From Autumnicola tepida (GTDB taxonomy: Bacteria; Bacteroidota; Bacteroidia; Flavobacteriales; Flavobacteriaceae): DNA of 64,000 nucleotides. Both the position numbers and the translations under genes were made by a program. Position 1 is the stretch's first letter. Every line of letters starts with the position of its first letter. This document shows positions 34,401 to 41,699 of the stretch, piece by piece. The stretch lies in the NCBI RefSeq assembly GCF_031846485.1, contig NZ_JAVRHQ010000006.1, positions 1 through 64,000 of the forward strand. The letters run 5' to 3'. The notes below the pieces were generated by a model. The model was not told the origin of the DNA and made no database searches. It saw nothing but the letters and a program-made list of their open reading frames with translations.

Positions 34401-35835
34401 CTTTTTGCCCATGGCCTTTTCATCATCTGCGGGGGCTGAGGTTCAACGACCTTTGGCTACAGTGGTAATTGGGGGAATGCTTACAGCGACTTTACTCACT
34501 CTCGTTGTACTGCCTGTACTGTATACCTTTGTAGAGAAAAGAAGGGAGAAGAAAGAACAAAACAAAAGCGGTTCTTCCAATTCGCGATCATTTGTTACAA
34601 TTTTAGTGGTAGGGTTAGTACTAAGCGCAACCCTTACCGCTAACGCACAAACTGATACAACTTCCTATGAATACCCTCTACAGGATACCCTGCAAACTAT
34701 CAGTTTGGAGGAAGCTAAAGAGTTAGCTATTAAAAACTATCCGCAATTGAAAGCAGCCCAACTGGAAATAAAAAGTGAAGAGGTGTTGCGTAAAACAGCC
34801 TATGAATTGGGAAATACCCAGATTTTTACCGGAAAGGAAGAAGTTGGAAATGGATCTGATGGTGTTTATACAAAAGTAGGGGTCCAACAACAGGGGATTG
34901 ATATCTTCGGAATCGTTCCCAGATTGAAATTACAAGAGGAACGGGTAGCTCTGGCAGAAAATGCGTTAGACCTTACCAGTATTGGGATAGAAAGGGAAGT
35001 AAGCCGTGCCTGGGCTGCTGTTTATGCTCAGAAGAGAACCTTTCAGGTCTATAAAAAGATGGATTCTATTTTTGAAGATATTGAAAGGGCTGCCCGGATC
35101 AGGTATGAGACAGAAGCCACTTCTAAATTGGAATATCTGGCCACCTCAAACCAGGCAAATGAGGTGAAGATCCAGCTGGAACAGGCTTTTCGGGATTACG
35201 TGACCGCTCTGCAACGCTTAAATCTATGGTTTGTGTCCGACACCTTGTACGATATACCCAATTTACCTGCCGAAGCATTGGATACACCCTTAAATTTCCT
35301 ACTGGAATCCCTGGAAAACCATCCCTTGCTAAGAGTATCGGAACAAAGGGTAGAAGTGGCGAAAGCCGTTACCAGGGAAAGAAAATCAGAATTCCTGCCC
35401 AAACTTCAGGGACAATATTCCAGGCAGGAAGTGAATGGGCAGCCTGGTTTTTACCAATATCAGTTTGGAATACAGATTCCCGTCTTCTTTGGTCCTGAAT
35501 TGGGCCGCACTCAGGAAGCAAAAGTGAATCGCAGGATTGCAGAACAAAATTTTTATCAGGACAAACTCGAATTGGAAACGGCATATAAAAATATGCGTGA
35601 AGAATATATTAAATGGCGAAACTCGTGGAACTACTATAAGGAGGAAGCACTTCCCCTAGCTAAAGAACAACAGGATGGAGCTGTGCTGGCCTTTAAGGAA
35701 GGGGCTATAGATTATGTGACCTTCCTGCAGAACATAAGGGATGCAATCCGTATTGAAGTAAACTCCTGGAGTGCTTTTAACGATTATCTCGATAGCCGTT
35801 ATCAACTCGAATATTACCTGAAAAATTCAAACTAA
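31402..35835 (+). CDS. CzcA-type RND pump fused to a TolC-family outer-membrane protein
   Basis: A 1477-residue fusion. Residues 1 to about 1045 are a complete heavy-metal RND transporter. Helix 4 reads LGAIDFGIIIDGAVIIIEG, with the Asp400, Asp406 and Glu413 pattern of divalent-cation pumps (Zn, Co, Cd, Ni; HME1-like). After a basic linker (about 1045-1060) comes an internal signal-like hydrophobic stretch (FVTILVVGLVLSATLTANAQ) and then a TolC/OEP domain to the end. Such fusions are known in Bacteroidota. The internal segment suggests that the outer-membrane part is either cleaved off or exported in tandem. The adaptor gene follows 21 bp later. Confidence 0.93.
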   Translation: MINKIISFSINNKFIIGLLTLALIGVGIWSMSTVNLGSVPDITNNQVQVITQSPNLATEDIEQFVTYPVELSMGNLPGVTEIRSVSRFGLSVVTIVFEDDMGIYKPRQLVQEKLNEVRGQIPEKFGSPSMGPITTGLGEIYQYTIKPQMGYDTVYSPTELRTIQDWIVKRQMTLVDGVVEVNSFGGNIKQYEIAINPEKLNALNVSISQVFDALQRNNVNTGGAYIEKNKMANFIRGEGLVRSLNDIRTIVIKTENGVPVTIGDAAEEVQFGSQVRYGAFTQDGREAVGGMVLMLKGANPNKVIANVQERMETVEQSLPEGLSIEPFLDRSVLIERTTSTVTQNLIEGALIVIFALVILLGSLRGGLITATTIPLSLLFAFILMKQFNVWANLMSLGAIDFGIIIDGAVIIIEGTVYEIQKRIRSGKVKFNQGVMDEVAYDAGSTMMGSAFFGQIIILIVFAPILFLTGVEGKMFRPMAFTFGFAMIGAIFLCLTYVPMMSALFMKPIQNKKNWFGKFERWLEKVSDKIIGGIQKGYMPLLKGALRLKFIVLGAAVVLLIVAGLIFSRMGGEFVPQLDEGDIAMQALIRPGSGLSETIDVSTKIEDILLQNFPEIKTAVARIGVADIPTDPMPMDIADMFIVLEKDMDKWTSADSKEALIEKIKEKLNDDLTGVNLVFSQPVELRFNELLTGVREDVAVKLYGEDLDVLAEKANQMGEIIQTVPGVGDVNPERTSGLPQMTVRFNRDKIAQYGLDIEKINDYISAAFAGGTAGVIFEGEKRFDMVIRFDEAHRQNIDDLRTLYIDLPDGTQVPIKEVADISYVPGPMQISRDNTFRRTYVGVNARGRDVESVVNDIQQKLDEELDLPPGYYITYGGEFENLQRAKGRLQIVVPIALFLIFVLLYFALQSFSQSIMIYIAIPLAAIGGIFALWLRDMPFSISAGVGFIVLFGVAVLNGLVLINRFNSLKEEGVTSIRERIFTGTKERIRPIMLTATTDIFGFLPMAFSSSAGAEVQRPLATVVIGGMLTATLLTLVVLPVLYTFVEKRREKKEQNKSGSSNSRSFVTILVVGLVLSATLTANAQTDTTSYEYPLQDTLQTISLEEAKELAIKNYPQLKAAQLEIKSEEVLRKTAYELGNTQIFTGKEEVGNGSDGVYTKVGVQQQGIDIFGIVPRLKLQEERVALAENALDLTSIGIEREVSRAWAAVYAQKRTFQVYKKMDSIFEDIERAARIRYETEATSKLEYLATSNQANEVKIQLEQAFRDYVTALQRLNLWFVSDTLYDIPNLPAEALDTPLNFLLESLENHPLLRVSEQRVEVAKAVTRERKSEFLPKLQGQYSRQEVNGQPGFYQYQFGIQIPVFFGPELGRTQEAKVNRRIAEQNFYQDKLELETAYKNMREEYIKWRNSWNYYKEEALPLAKEQQDGAVLAFKEGAIDYVTFLQNIRDAIRIEVNSWSAFNDYLDSRYQLEYYLKNSN

Positions 35836-35856
35836 AAAATACCTAAGAAAAACGAT

Positions 35857-37113
35857 ATGAAAACAAGATCAGTAAAATTTATAATGCTTGCCCTAATACT
35901 AAGCATGGTGTATGCATGTAAAGAAAACCCAGATACAGGCGAAGTCACTTCTCAGGATACAGCATCTTCAAATACTGAGACAGGGGAAGATCACAACGAG
36001 GAAGAGGAAGGAGAAGAAGGCCACTCGGAAGAAGAGGGAGGGATGCGTTCGGTTCACCTTTCAGAATTGAAATTCAATAGTTTGGGGATAAAGGTGGATA
36101 CCTTACCCAAAAAAGCGCTTTCGGGAATTGTGGAGGCTAATGGTCAGCTGGAAGTTCCCCCGCAGTACGAAGCTACCGTTACCGCTATTCTGGGCGGTAA
36201 TGTTACCTCTATAAAAGTTATTGAAGGGGATAAGGTAAATAAAGGGCAGGTACTGGCTTACCTCTCCCATCCCGATCTAACCAGGATTCAAACAGATTAT
36301 ATTAATGCATTTAACCGAATGCAATTTTTAGAAGATGAGTTTAACAGGCAAAAACGGTTATATGAAGCTGAAGTGGGTTCAGGTAAGACTTTTCAGCAAA
36401 CCCGGTCAGATTACCAATCGGTTAAAGGGGAAGTAACCGGCTATGAGTCCCAAATTCGGCAATTAAACTTAAGTCCGACACAGGTAAGGAATGGGGACCT
36501 TTATGAAAAGGTCCCGGTAACCAGCCCTATTGCCGGGTATGTAGAAAAAGTGAAAGTTCAGGTGGGTCAATATGTAGAACCCCAAACCGGAATGTTTATG
36601 ATAGTAGATAATGAGCACGTACATGCCGATCTAATGGTTTTTGAAAAAGATATTTACAAGGTGAAAGAAGGGCAAAAGATTTCTTTTAGCCTGGAATCCG
36701 TTCCCGATAGCGACCTTACCGGTAAAATCTATTCAGTAGGCAAACAATTTGAACAGAATCCAAAAGCCGTTCATGTACATGCTGAAATCGATAATAAGGA
36801 AGATTACCTTATTCCGGGAATGTATATAAATGGGAAAATCCGTACCGGGGAAGCAGCAGTACCCGCCTTACCTGAAGACGCATTAATAGAAGAAGAGGGA
36901 AATCCTTACATCTTTATAGCTGAAAAACATCAGGAAGACGGTAAAACCGAGTGGGAACTAAAACCAGTGCAGGTAAGAACTGGGATAAACGAAGATGGCT
37001 GGGTTGAAATTAAATTGCTGGAACCCTTACCAGAAGGGGCTTTGGTTGCTTATAACAATGCCTATTACCTGATTTCTGAAATGCAAAAGAGCCAAACTTC
37101 CCATGGACATTAA
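35857..37113 (+). CDS. CzcB-type RND periplasmic adaptor
   Basis: A membrane-fusion protein of 418 residues with a lipoprotein-like signal (LILSMVYAC, Cys21). A His/Glu-rich tract (about 44-65, HNEEEEGEEGHSEEEGG) could gather divalent cations. The adaptor core follows: lipoyl halves around VEANGQLEVPPQYEATVTAI and VPVTSPIAGYVEKVKVQVGQ, a coiled coil between them, and a beta-barrel and membrane-proximal domain at the end. It bridges the CzcA-TolC fusion across the periplasm. There is no DUF3347 domain, unlike the CusB-like protein. It is transcribed with the pump and probably with the PII and Fur genes downstream. Confidence 0.92.
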   Translation: MKTRSVKFIMLALILSMVYACKENPDTGEVTSQDTASSNTETGEDHNEEEEGEEGHSEEEGGMRSVHLSELKFNSLGIKVDTLPKKALSGIVEANGQLEVPPQYEATVTAILGGNVTSIKVIEGDKVNKGQVLAYLSHPDLTRIQTDYINAFNRMQFLEDEFNRQKRLYEAEVGSGKTFQQTRSDYQSVKGEVTGYESQIRQLNLSPTQVRNGDLYEKVPVTSPIAGYVEKVKVQVGQYVEPQTGMFMIVDNEHVHADLMVFEKDIYKVKEGQKISFSLESVPDSDLTGKIYSVGKQFEQNPKAVHVHAEIDNKEDYLIPGMYINGKIRTGEAAVPALPEDALIEEEGNPYIFIAEKHQEDGKTEWELKPVQVRTGINEDGWVEIKLLEPLPEGALVAYNNAYYLISEMQKSQTSHGH

Positions 37114-37209
37114 TAAATAAAATATGATGGATGGACTCTTTGTAAAATGTTTGTCTTGATTAAAATTACAAAGGGTTCATCCTTAATACGGAACCTAAAT
37201 AATATAAAA

Positions 37210-37566
37210 ATGAAAGAAATCAAAGCATTTATAAAACCAAAAAGGGTTCAGAAGGTAATTGAAGCCTTAAGTGAAATGGGATTTAAAAGTATGACCATTT
37301 CACAGGCAGAAGGCACCGGGGCGTTCAAGGCCAAGGGGGCCAAACCCTCTCTTGATTTTCACGTGACTGACAGCCCGGTGGTAAAACTGGAACTCGTCTG
37401 CCAGAACGAAGAGGCGCAATCCGCAATCGATATCATCACGGAAAACGGCAAGACCCCTGACCCAGGGGACGGGATCATTTATCTTTCCGATGTTGAAGAT
37501 GCTTTTCGAATAAAAAACGGAGAATCCCTGAAGCGTTTCGGGCCAAGTCATAATGAAAATGAATGA
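37210..37566 (+). CDS. PII-like protein of the metal-associated group, copy 2
   Basis: A 118-residue paralogue of the PII-like protein at 18208 (MKEIKAFIKPKRVQKVIEAL, then KSMTISQAEGTGAF and GDGIIYLSDVEDAFRIKNGE). The ATG at 37210 matches the start of the paralogue. An in-frame ATG at 37147 would add 21 unrelated residues. It follows the czcB-like gene and overlaps the Fur-family gene by 14 bp, so the sensor and regulator are translationally linked. Divergent PII proteins are known next to heavy-metal efflux genes. Having one copy in the Cu block and one in the divalent block suggests a dedicated copy per pump. Confidence 0.85.
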   Translation: MKEIKAFIKPKRVQKVIEALSEMGFKSMTISQAEGTGAFKAKGAKPSLDFHVTDSPVVKLELVCQNEEAQSAIDIITENGKTPDPGDGIIYLSDVEDAFRIKNGESLKRFGPSHNENE

Positions 37567-37996
37567 TGTAGAAATAATTTTAGAAGCTCAAAATATCCGG
37601 CCTACAGCCATGCGTATCCTAATCTATAAATTTATGGCGAGGATGAACCGGGCAATAACCCTTACCGAAATTGAAAACAATTTTGGCAAAGCAAACCGTA
37701 CTACTATTTCCCGAACCATGCGCACCTTTGAAGCTGGTGAGATTGTCCACCAGATAGATGACGGGACAGGGATACCTAAATATGCGCTTTGTGAAAGTGA
37801 TTGTCACTGTGAGGTAGAGCAGGATTTACACATCCACTTTCATTGTAACCACTGTAATGAAACTGTTTGTTTGACTGATCATAAAATACCGTCAATTAAT
37901 CTGCCCCAAGGGTACCTGGCGGAAGATATCAATCTGGTGGTAAAAGGAGTGTGCCATAAATGTAATGGTTTTAAAAATAGTCCTGGAAATAAATAA
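37553..37996 (+). CDS. Fur-family metalloregulator, copy 1
   Basis: A 147-residue Fur/Zur-type repressor: a winged helix N terminus (RPTAMRILIYKFMARMNRAI, then GKANRTTISRTMRTFEAGEI) and a dimerisation domain rich in ligands, with CESDCHCEVEQDLHIHFHCN, HCNETVCLTDHK and a C-terminal CHKC. The two CxxC pairs indicate a structural zinc, and the HIHFHC motif is the regulatory site. The metal cannot be told from sequence; zinc is the most likely given the adjacent Czc pump. It overlaps the PII gene by 14 bp. A paralogue at 44104 follows the P1B-4 ATPase. Confidence 0.88.
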   Translation: MKMNDVEIILEAQNIRPTAMRILIYKFMARMNRAITLTEIENNFGKANRTTISRTMRTFEAGEIVHQIDDGTGIPKYALCESDCHCEVEQDLHIHFHCNHCNETVCLTDHKIPSINLPQGYLAEDINLVVKGVCHKCNGFKNSPGNK

Positions 37997-38014
37997 CTTT
38001 TTAAAATATGGTCA

Positions 38015-38389
38015 ATGATAGCAATATATAAAAAAGACCAAATCATATATACCATTGCAGACTCAGGGCTCAATGCAGAAGATGCAGCCACTCTGGTCAA
38101 CTCCCTGCGGGACCATACGAAAAAGAACAAGCAGGCCAAATGGTATATGGAAATGGGGGATTTCAAAAAAGAGGTGAAAAACACGGATGGAAGTCCTGAT
38201 TTTTTATTCCCCGAAAGCAACCGGCTAAAAAAAATTGCCCTGGTGGGCGATAAAATATGGCAGGAACGGTTTACCGAATTATTATTACCGTTTAGCGAAG
38301 CCCATATAAAATATTTCGGCCCTGAAGATGGAAACATGGCCAGCAACTGGCTCGAACAAGCAAGCAATAGCAATAGTAATAGTAACTGA
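38015..38389 (+). CDS. STAS/SpoIIAA-like protein, divergent copy
   Basis: A 124-residue cytosolic protein of the STAS/SEC14 (SpoIIAA-like, PF11964) type, recognised by WYMEMGDFKKE and KIALVGDKIWQERFTELLLP followed by FSEAHIKYFGPED. It is the most divergent of three paralogues in the window (others at 38793 and 41700) and ends in a short Ser/Asn repeat (SNSNSNSN). Such proteins often accompany ion transporters. The biochemical role is unknown. It starts 18 bp after the Fur gene, suggesting cotranscription. Confidence 0.75.
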   Translation: MIAIYKKDQIIYTIADSGLNAEDAATLVNSLRDHTKKNKQAKWYMEMGDFKKEVKNTDGSPDFLFPESNRLKKIALVGDKIWQERFTELLLPFSEAHIKYFGPEDGNMASNWLEQASNSNSNSN

Positions 38390-38416
38390 AACATGAATCT
38401 TTAAATCTAGAAAATT

Positions 38417-38635
38417 ATGATGGACGATTGGTATTTTGGGGGAATGCACTGGATATGGTGGGGTTTATGGATAATCCTCATCTTCTGGATATTTTTAATT
38501 CCCTACCCCACACCGGGACAGAAAAACAGAAAGGACAGGGCAATTGAAGCCCTGAGGGAGCGGTACGCCCGCGGCGAAATCGACGAAAAGGAGTTCGAAA
38601 AACGCAGGGCGTTCCTGCTAAAGGATAAAAAATAA
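38417..38635 (+). CDS. SHOCT-domain small membrane protein
   Basis: A 72-residue protein with an aromatic N terminus and a single transmembrane helix (MHWIWWGLWIILIFWIFLIP), followed by a SHOCT module (AIEALRERYARGEIDEKEFE). SHOCT is a short helical oligomerisation domain. The role here is unknown. A similar protein is encoded behind the multicopper oxidase fusion at 55230. It follows the SpoIIAA-like gene by 27 bp. Confidence 0.8.
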   Translation: MMDDWYFGGMHWIWWGLWIILIFWIFLIPYPTPGQKNRKDRAIEALRERYARGEIDEKEFEKRRAFLLKDKK

Positions 38636-38751
38636 AATTTATCTATTTGCCCTAGGAGAACTCGCTCTGCTAGCAGCTCTGGGATTTATACATAGTATAA
38701 AGGCTCAGTATAATTTAAAGTAACTTCATAGGGGGCTTTCGGGAATAACTG

Positions 38752-38768
38752 TGGCACTTACGTTGCAC
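38752..38768 (+). promoter_or_regulatory. 17-bp TTGCAC-N5-KTGCA operator candidate, site 2
   Basis: TGGCACTTACGTTGCAC keeps both half-sites of the motif at 30906 with one change in the left half. It stands 24 bp before the start of the SpoIIAA-like gene at 38793, with TACATTTA (38781-38788) as a possible -7 box. Confidence 0.5.
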
Positions 38769-38792
38769 GTTTGTTCAAATTACATTTAATAT

Positions 38793-39152
38793 ATGTTGCA
38801 GATTACAGATATAAAAAGAGAGAATGTGGTTGTCACGGTCGCCAGTGGTAAATTAAATCAACACGATCTTGAAAAAATACATCCCCTTATCCATAGTATT
38901 CTTGAAAAAGGATTAAAGATTCGGTGGTATTTAGAGATGAACGATTTTCAAGGCTGGCATATAGAAGGCCTATGGGAAGATTTTACTAAAGATGTTGACC
39001 ACGAAAAGGAGTATGAAAAAATAGCATTGGTTGGTGAAAAAAAGTGGCAGAGTTGGGCTGTCTGGTTTATGAGTCCTTTTAGCAATGCCCACATTAAATA
39101 CTTCACTTTAAACCAAAAGAAAGAAGCTGAAAAATGGATTGAAAGTGACTGA
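38793..39152 (+). CDS. STAS/SpoIIAA-like protein, copy 2
   Basis: A 119-residue STAS/SEC14-type (PF11964) protein with LEKIHPLIHSILEKGLKIRW, YLEMNDFQGWHIEGLWEDFT and ALVGEKKWQSWAVWFMSPFS. It is close to the copy at 41700, and both are preceded by the same 17-bp motif. There is no signal peptide. The function is unknown; proteins of this type are often encoded with transporters and general stress genes. It starts a new transcription unit after a 157-bp gap and leads into the zinc-ribbon and YceI-like genes. Confidence 0.8.
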   Translation: MLQITDIKRENVVVTVASGKLNQHDLEKIHPLIHSILEKGLKIRWYLEMNDFQGWHIEGLWEDFTKDVDHEKEYEKIALVGEKKWQSWAVWFMSPFSNAHIKYFTLNQKKEAEKWIESD

Positions 39153-39202
39153 TGACAGGTCATTGAATGAGTAATCAAAGATTAAACTAAAAATATATTG
39201 AT

Positions 39203-39475
39203 ATGGGATTATTAAAATATTTGTTTCGAGGCTCCGGATATAGAGACCATCATTCCCTTGGGCATCACAATAAACGTGGTTATGGAAATAGGGAAGATAA
39301 TTCAGGTTCAAAAGTAATGATATGTTGCACTGCCTGTGGTGAAAAAAACGATGAAAATGCAGCCTTTTGTCAAAAATGCGGTTCACCTTTAGGCAAGTCC
39401 ACGTGTAGTAACTGTAAGGAGAGCGTGCCGATCGGGGCAAAATTTTGCCCAAACTGCGGGACAGGATTAAACTAA
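39203..39475 (+). CDS. Double zinc-ribbon protein
   Basis: A 90-residue protein with a His/Gly-rich N terminus (GYRDHHSLGHHNKRGYG) and two zinc ribbons: CCTACGEKNDENAAFCQKCG and CSNCKESVPIGAKFCPNCG. Each has two CxxC knuckles. Such small ribbons bind structural zinc and mediate protein or nucleic-acid contacts. Here it may simply buffer zinc. It is 51 bp behind the SpoIIAA-like gene and 14 bp before the YceI-like gene, in the divalent-metal block. Confidence 0.8.
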   Translation: MGLLKYLFRGSGYRDHHSLGHHNKRGYGNREDNSGSKVMICCTACGEKNDENAAFCQKCGSPLGKSTCSNCKESVPIGAKFCPNCGTGLN

Positions 39476-39488
39476 TGAATAGCTACAA

Positions 39489-40028
39489 ATGAAATTTTTT
39501 GTTTTACTCATTCTGCTGTTTGGTATGCCAAAAGCGAACGCCCAAAACGTTTACAGGACCAAAGAAGGCCACATTGAGATGATGGCACTGGTAACTGGCA
39601 AAACCTATAAGGCCGAAAGCCATAAATTGGCTTTAAACCTGGACTATGGTTCAAAAGTGGTGAATGGAGTACTTGACCTAAAAACGCTAGTTACCAACAA
39701 CCCCATAATCAAAGCTACGCTGGAAAGACAGGAAGAACCCTTATTGATAGAGTTTACAGGATCTGTTCCTTCCGAAGACTTTTTGTCCAGGCGGCACGAT
39801 CCCATTTCATTTAACTGGCCAATCAGGGTTAATTACAGGGATAGGTCGTTTAAATCCAATTTAAAGGGGACTATAACACATATTGACCAGTCTATGGCAA
39901 TGTCTTGTTTGATAAGCGCCAGGGGTGAAATTGACGCAGCGGGCACCGGCCTGGACGTTTTGCTGAAAGGAATCGAGGGAGGGCTTCAAATTGAATTTGC
40001 ACAGATGGTCCTCAAACTGGATAATTAA
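39489..40028 (+). CDS. YceI-like periplasmic protein
   Basis: A 179-residue exported protein with a signal peptide (about 1-18, ending KANAQ). The rest has the alternating beta-strand pattern of the YceI lipocalin-like fold (EGHIEMMALVTGKTYKAESH, VVNGVLDLKTLV, NYRDRSFKSNLKGTITHIDQ). YceI proteins bind isoprenoid-type lipids, though this one lacks the typical start of the family and could be a distant relative. Its place between the zinc-ribbon and bestrophin genes gives no functional clue. Confidence 0.65.
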   Translation: MKFFVLLILLFGMPKANAQNVYRTKEGHIEMMALVTGKTYKAESHKLALNLDYGSKVVNGVLDLKTLVTNNPIIKATLERQEEPLLIEFTGSVPSEDFLSRRHDPISFNWPIRVNYRDRSFKSNLKGTITHIDQSMAMSCLISARGEIDAAGTGLDVLLKGIEGGLQIEFAQMVLKLDN

Positions 40029-40039
40029 TTTTTAAAAAA

Positions 40040-40237
40040 ATGCCAATCATGGAAATGCTACAAAAACTATTTTCCCATAAAATTTCAACTAATACGGGAA
40101 CAAGGACCTTCATTGATTATAGGTATTTCCATTTTTCAGTTTTCCTGGGAATAGAATATGGTTTAAAAGCCGACATACGATCAAAATATTTTCAATCGAA
40201 CTGGCATTCAAGCCTCAACCAACAGTTATGCTCCTAA
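40040..40237 (+). CDS. Doubtful 65-residue ORF
   Basis: An open frame of 65 residues in the gap before the bestrophin gene, overlapping its start by 10 bp. It has no recognisable domain, no hydrophobic segment and no match to neighbours. The gap otherwise holds nothing recognisable. It may be non-coding or a remnant, and is listed because it fills a gap and has an ATG soon after the YceI-like stop. Confidence 0.25.
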   Translation: MPIMEMLQKLFSHKISTNTGTRTFIDYRYFHFSVFLGIEYGLKADIRSKYFQSNWHSSLNQQLCS

Positions 40238-41118
40238 ATAAACGAATATCGATATTTTCCTTTTTAAAATATATAAAATTCGACATTGTCTTAATTGTGA
40301 TCTATGCCGTTGCAGTAGGCATTTTGGACCAGTATGGGTTTTTATCCAGGATATCCATTCCAATAGGTATAACTGCGGTTTTTGGGACAGCCGTAGCCTT
40401 GTTACTAGGGTTTCGGACAAACCAGGCCTATGAACGCTGGTGGGAAGCCAGGATTATCTGGGGAGCCATTGTTAACGACTCTCGTACTTTGGTACGACAG
40501 AGCATTACCTTTTATGATAAGAAGGATGACCAGTATGAATTTAGGATCAAAGAAATAGTTTTACGACAAATTGTGTGGTGCTATGCACTGGGTGAGTCCT
40601 TAAGGAAAGTGGACTTTTCCCCTAAGGTAGCTGGCTATCTAAAAGTTCAGGACATTAATGATCAAAATGTGCCGAATGCCATTCTGCTAAAACATTCTGT
40701 AGCCTTATCAGGAGCCCTTAACGATAAGGTGATCAATAAATTCCAACAGGTGCAAATTGATAGCACGATAGCGCGCCTCTGCGATTCAATGGGCAAATGT
40801 GAAAGGATCAAAAACACAGTTTTTCCTAAGGCACATAGCCTTTTGATACACCTGATCATTTATGTATTTGCAACAATGTTGCCTTTCGGCCTGTCAGACA
40901 ACTACCTCTCTGTGGAAATTGGTCTTACCATCGCTATCCCTTTGATCTTTATAGCTATTGAAAAAACATCAATTTTAATGCAGGACCCCTTCGAAAATAA
41001 TCCAATGGATACGCCTATGACCGATCTGGCACAAACAATAGAAATTAATTTGAAGGAAATGACGGGCGATAAGGATATACCCGAGAAAAAGAAACCTGAA
41101 ACATATTACGTTTTATGA
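40228..41118 (+). CDS. Bestrophin-family anion channel
   Basis: A 296-residue membrane protein of the bestrophin/UPF0187 family, pentameric ion channels. The signature GFRTNQAYERWWEARIIWGA lies after the first two helices. The remaining hydrophobic segments (about 200-245) and a C-terminal cytosolic end (DPFENNPMDTPMTDLAQTIE) match the family. Bacterial homologues conduct cations or anions, so selectivity is open. It is 1 bp upstream of the MgtC-like gene, suggesting cotranslation and a combined role in ion balance during metal stress. Confidence 0.9.
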   Translation: MLLNKRISIFSFLKYIKFDIVLIVIYAVAVGILDQYGFLSRISIPIGITAVFGTAVALLLGFRTNQAYERWWEARIIWGAIVNDSRTLVRQSITFYDKKDDQYEFRIKEIVLRQIVWCYALGESLRKVDFSPKVAGYLKVQDINDQNVPNAILLKHSVALSGALNDKVINKFQQVQIDSTIARLCDSMGKCERIKNTVFPKAHSLLIHLIIYVFATMLPFGLSDNYLSVEIGLTIAIPLIFIAIEKTSILMQDPFENNPMDTPMTDLAQTIEINLKEMTGDKDIPEKKKPETYYVL

Positions 41119-41119
41119 T

Positions 41120-41542
41120 ATGGATTTGCAAACTGAAATAACGCTGATTCCCAGATTATTGGTTGCCTTGTTACTAGGTTTCTTGATTGGGCTTGACCGT
41201 GAAATTCATGGTCACGACGCTGGCATAAGAACCTATGCTTCCGTTTGTTTGGGAGCGGCACTATTAACCATCATCAATACGCATATTGAAGTGGCAGACC
41301 AAACCAGGATTGTCGCAAATATTGTTTCGGGGATTGGGTTTTTGGGAGCAGGTATCATTTTTAGGGACAGCGTCAAGCATTCTATATCGGGGTTAACAAC
41401 CGCAGCTACCATCTGGGCCACTGCCGGAATAGGTATTGCAATAGGATACGGAATGTACCTAATCGGCATAACTGGTGCCTTTCTGATTATACTCCTGCTG
41501 GTTTCCCATCATTTTCCATTTTTTAAAAAGAAAAAACGATGA
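41120..41542 (+). CDS. MgtC/SapB family membrane protein
   Basis: A 140-residue membrane protein with four helices and the MgtC family signature GFLIGLDREIHGHDAGIRTY and GIGFLGAGIIFRD. It lacks the C-terminal soluble domain of Salmonella MgtC, like many SapB-type short forms. MgtC proteins affect Mg2+ homeostasis and ATP synthase activity; the exact role of short forms is unclear. It directly follows the bestrophin gene. Confidence 0.9.
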   Translation: MDLQTEITLIPRLLVALLLGFLIGLDREIHGHDAGIRTYASVCLGAALLTIINTHIEVADQTRIVANIVSGIGFLGAGIIFRDSVKHSISGLTTAATIWATAGIGIAIGYGMYLIGITGAFLIILLLVSHHFPFFKKKKR

Positions 41543-41647
41543 AATGAATAGTAAAAACCATACGGGGTGTATTTTATGCCAACCTTGTAATGGGACACAA
41601 TACAATTAAACGTGGTCCAGTGTGTGGGGGCGTTCGCACCGGGATAA

Positions 41648-41664
41648 TTGCACACCCTTTGCAC
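41648..41664 (+). promoter_or_regulatory. 17-bp TTGCAC-N5-KTGCA operator candidate, site 3
   Basis: TTGCACACCCTTTGCAC shares its first 11 bases with site 1 (30906) and its right half with site 2 (38752). It stands 35 bp before the start of the SpoIIAA-like gene that leads the P1B-4 ATPase and Fur operon. Confidence 0.6.
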
Positions 41665-41699
41665 GGTTATTTTATTTAGATTGACTAAAATTTATAAAA

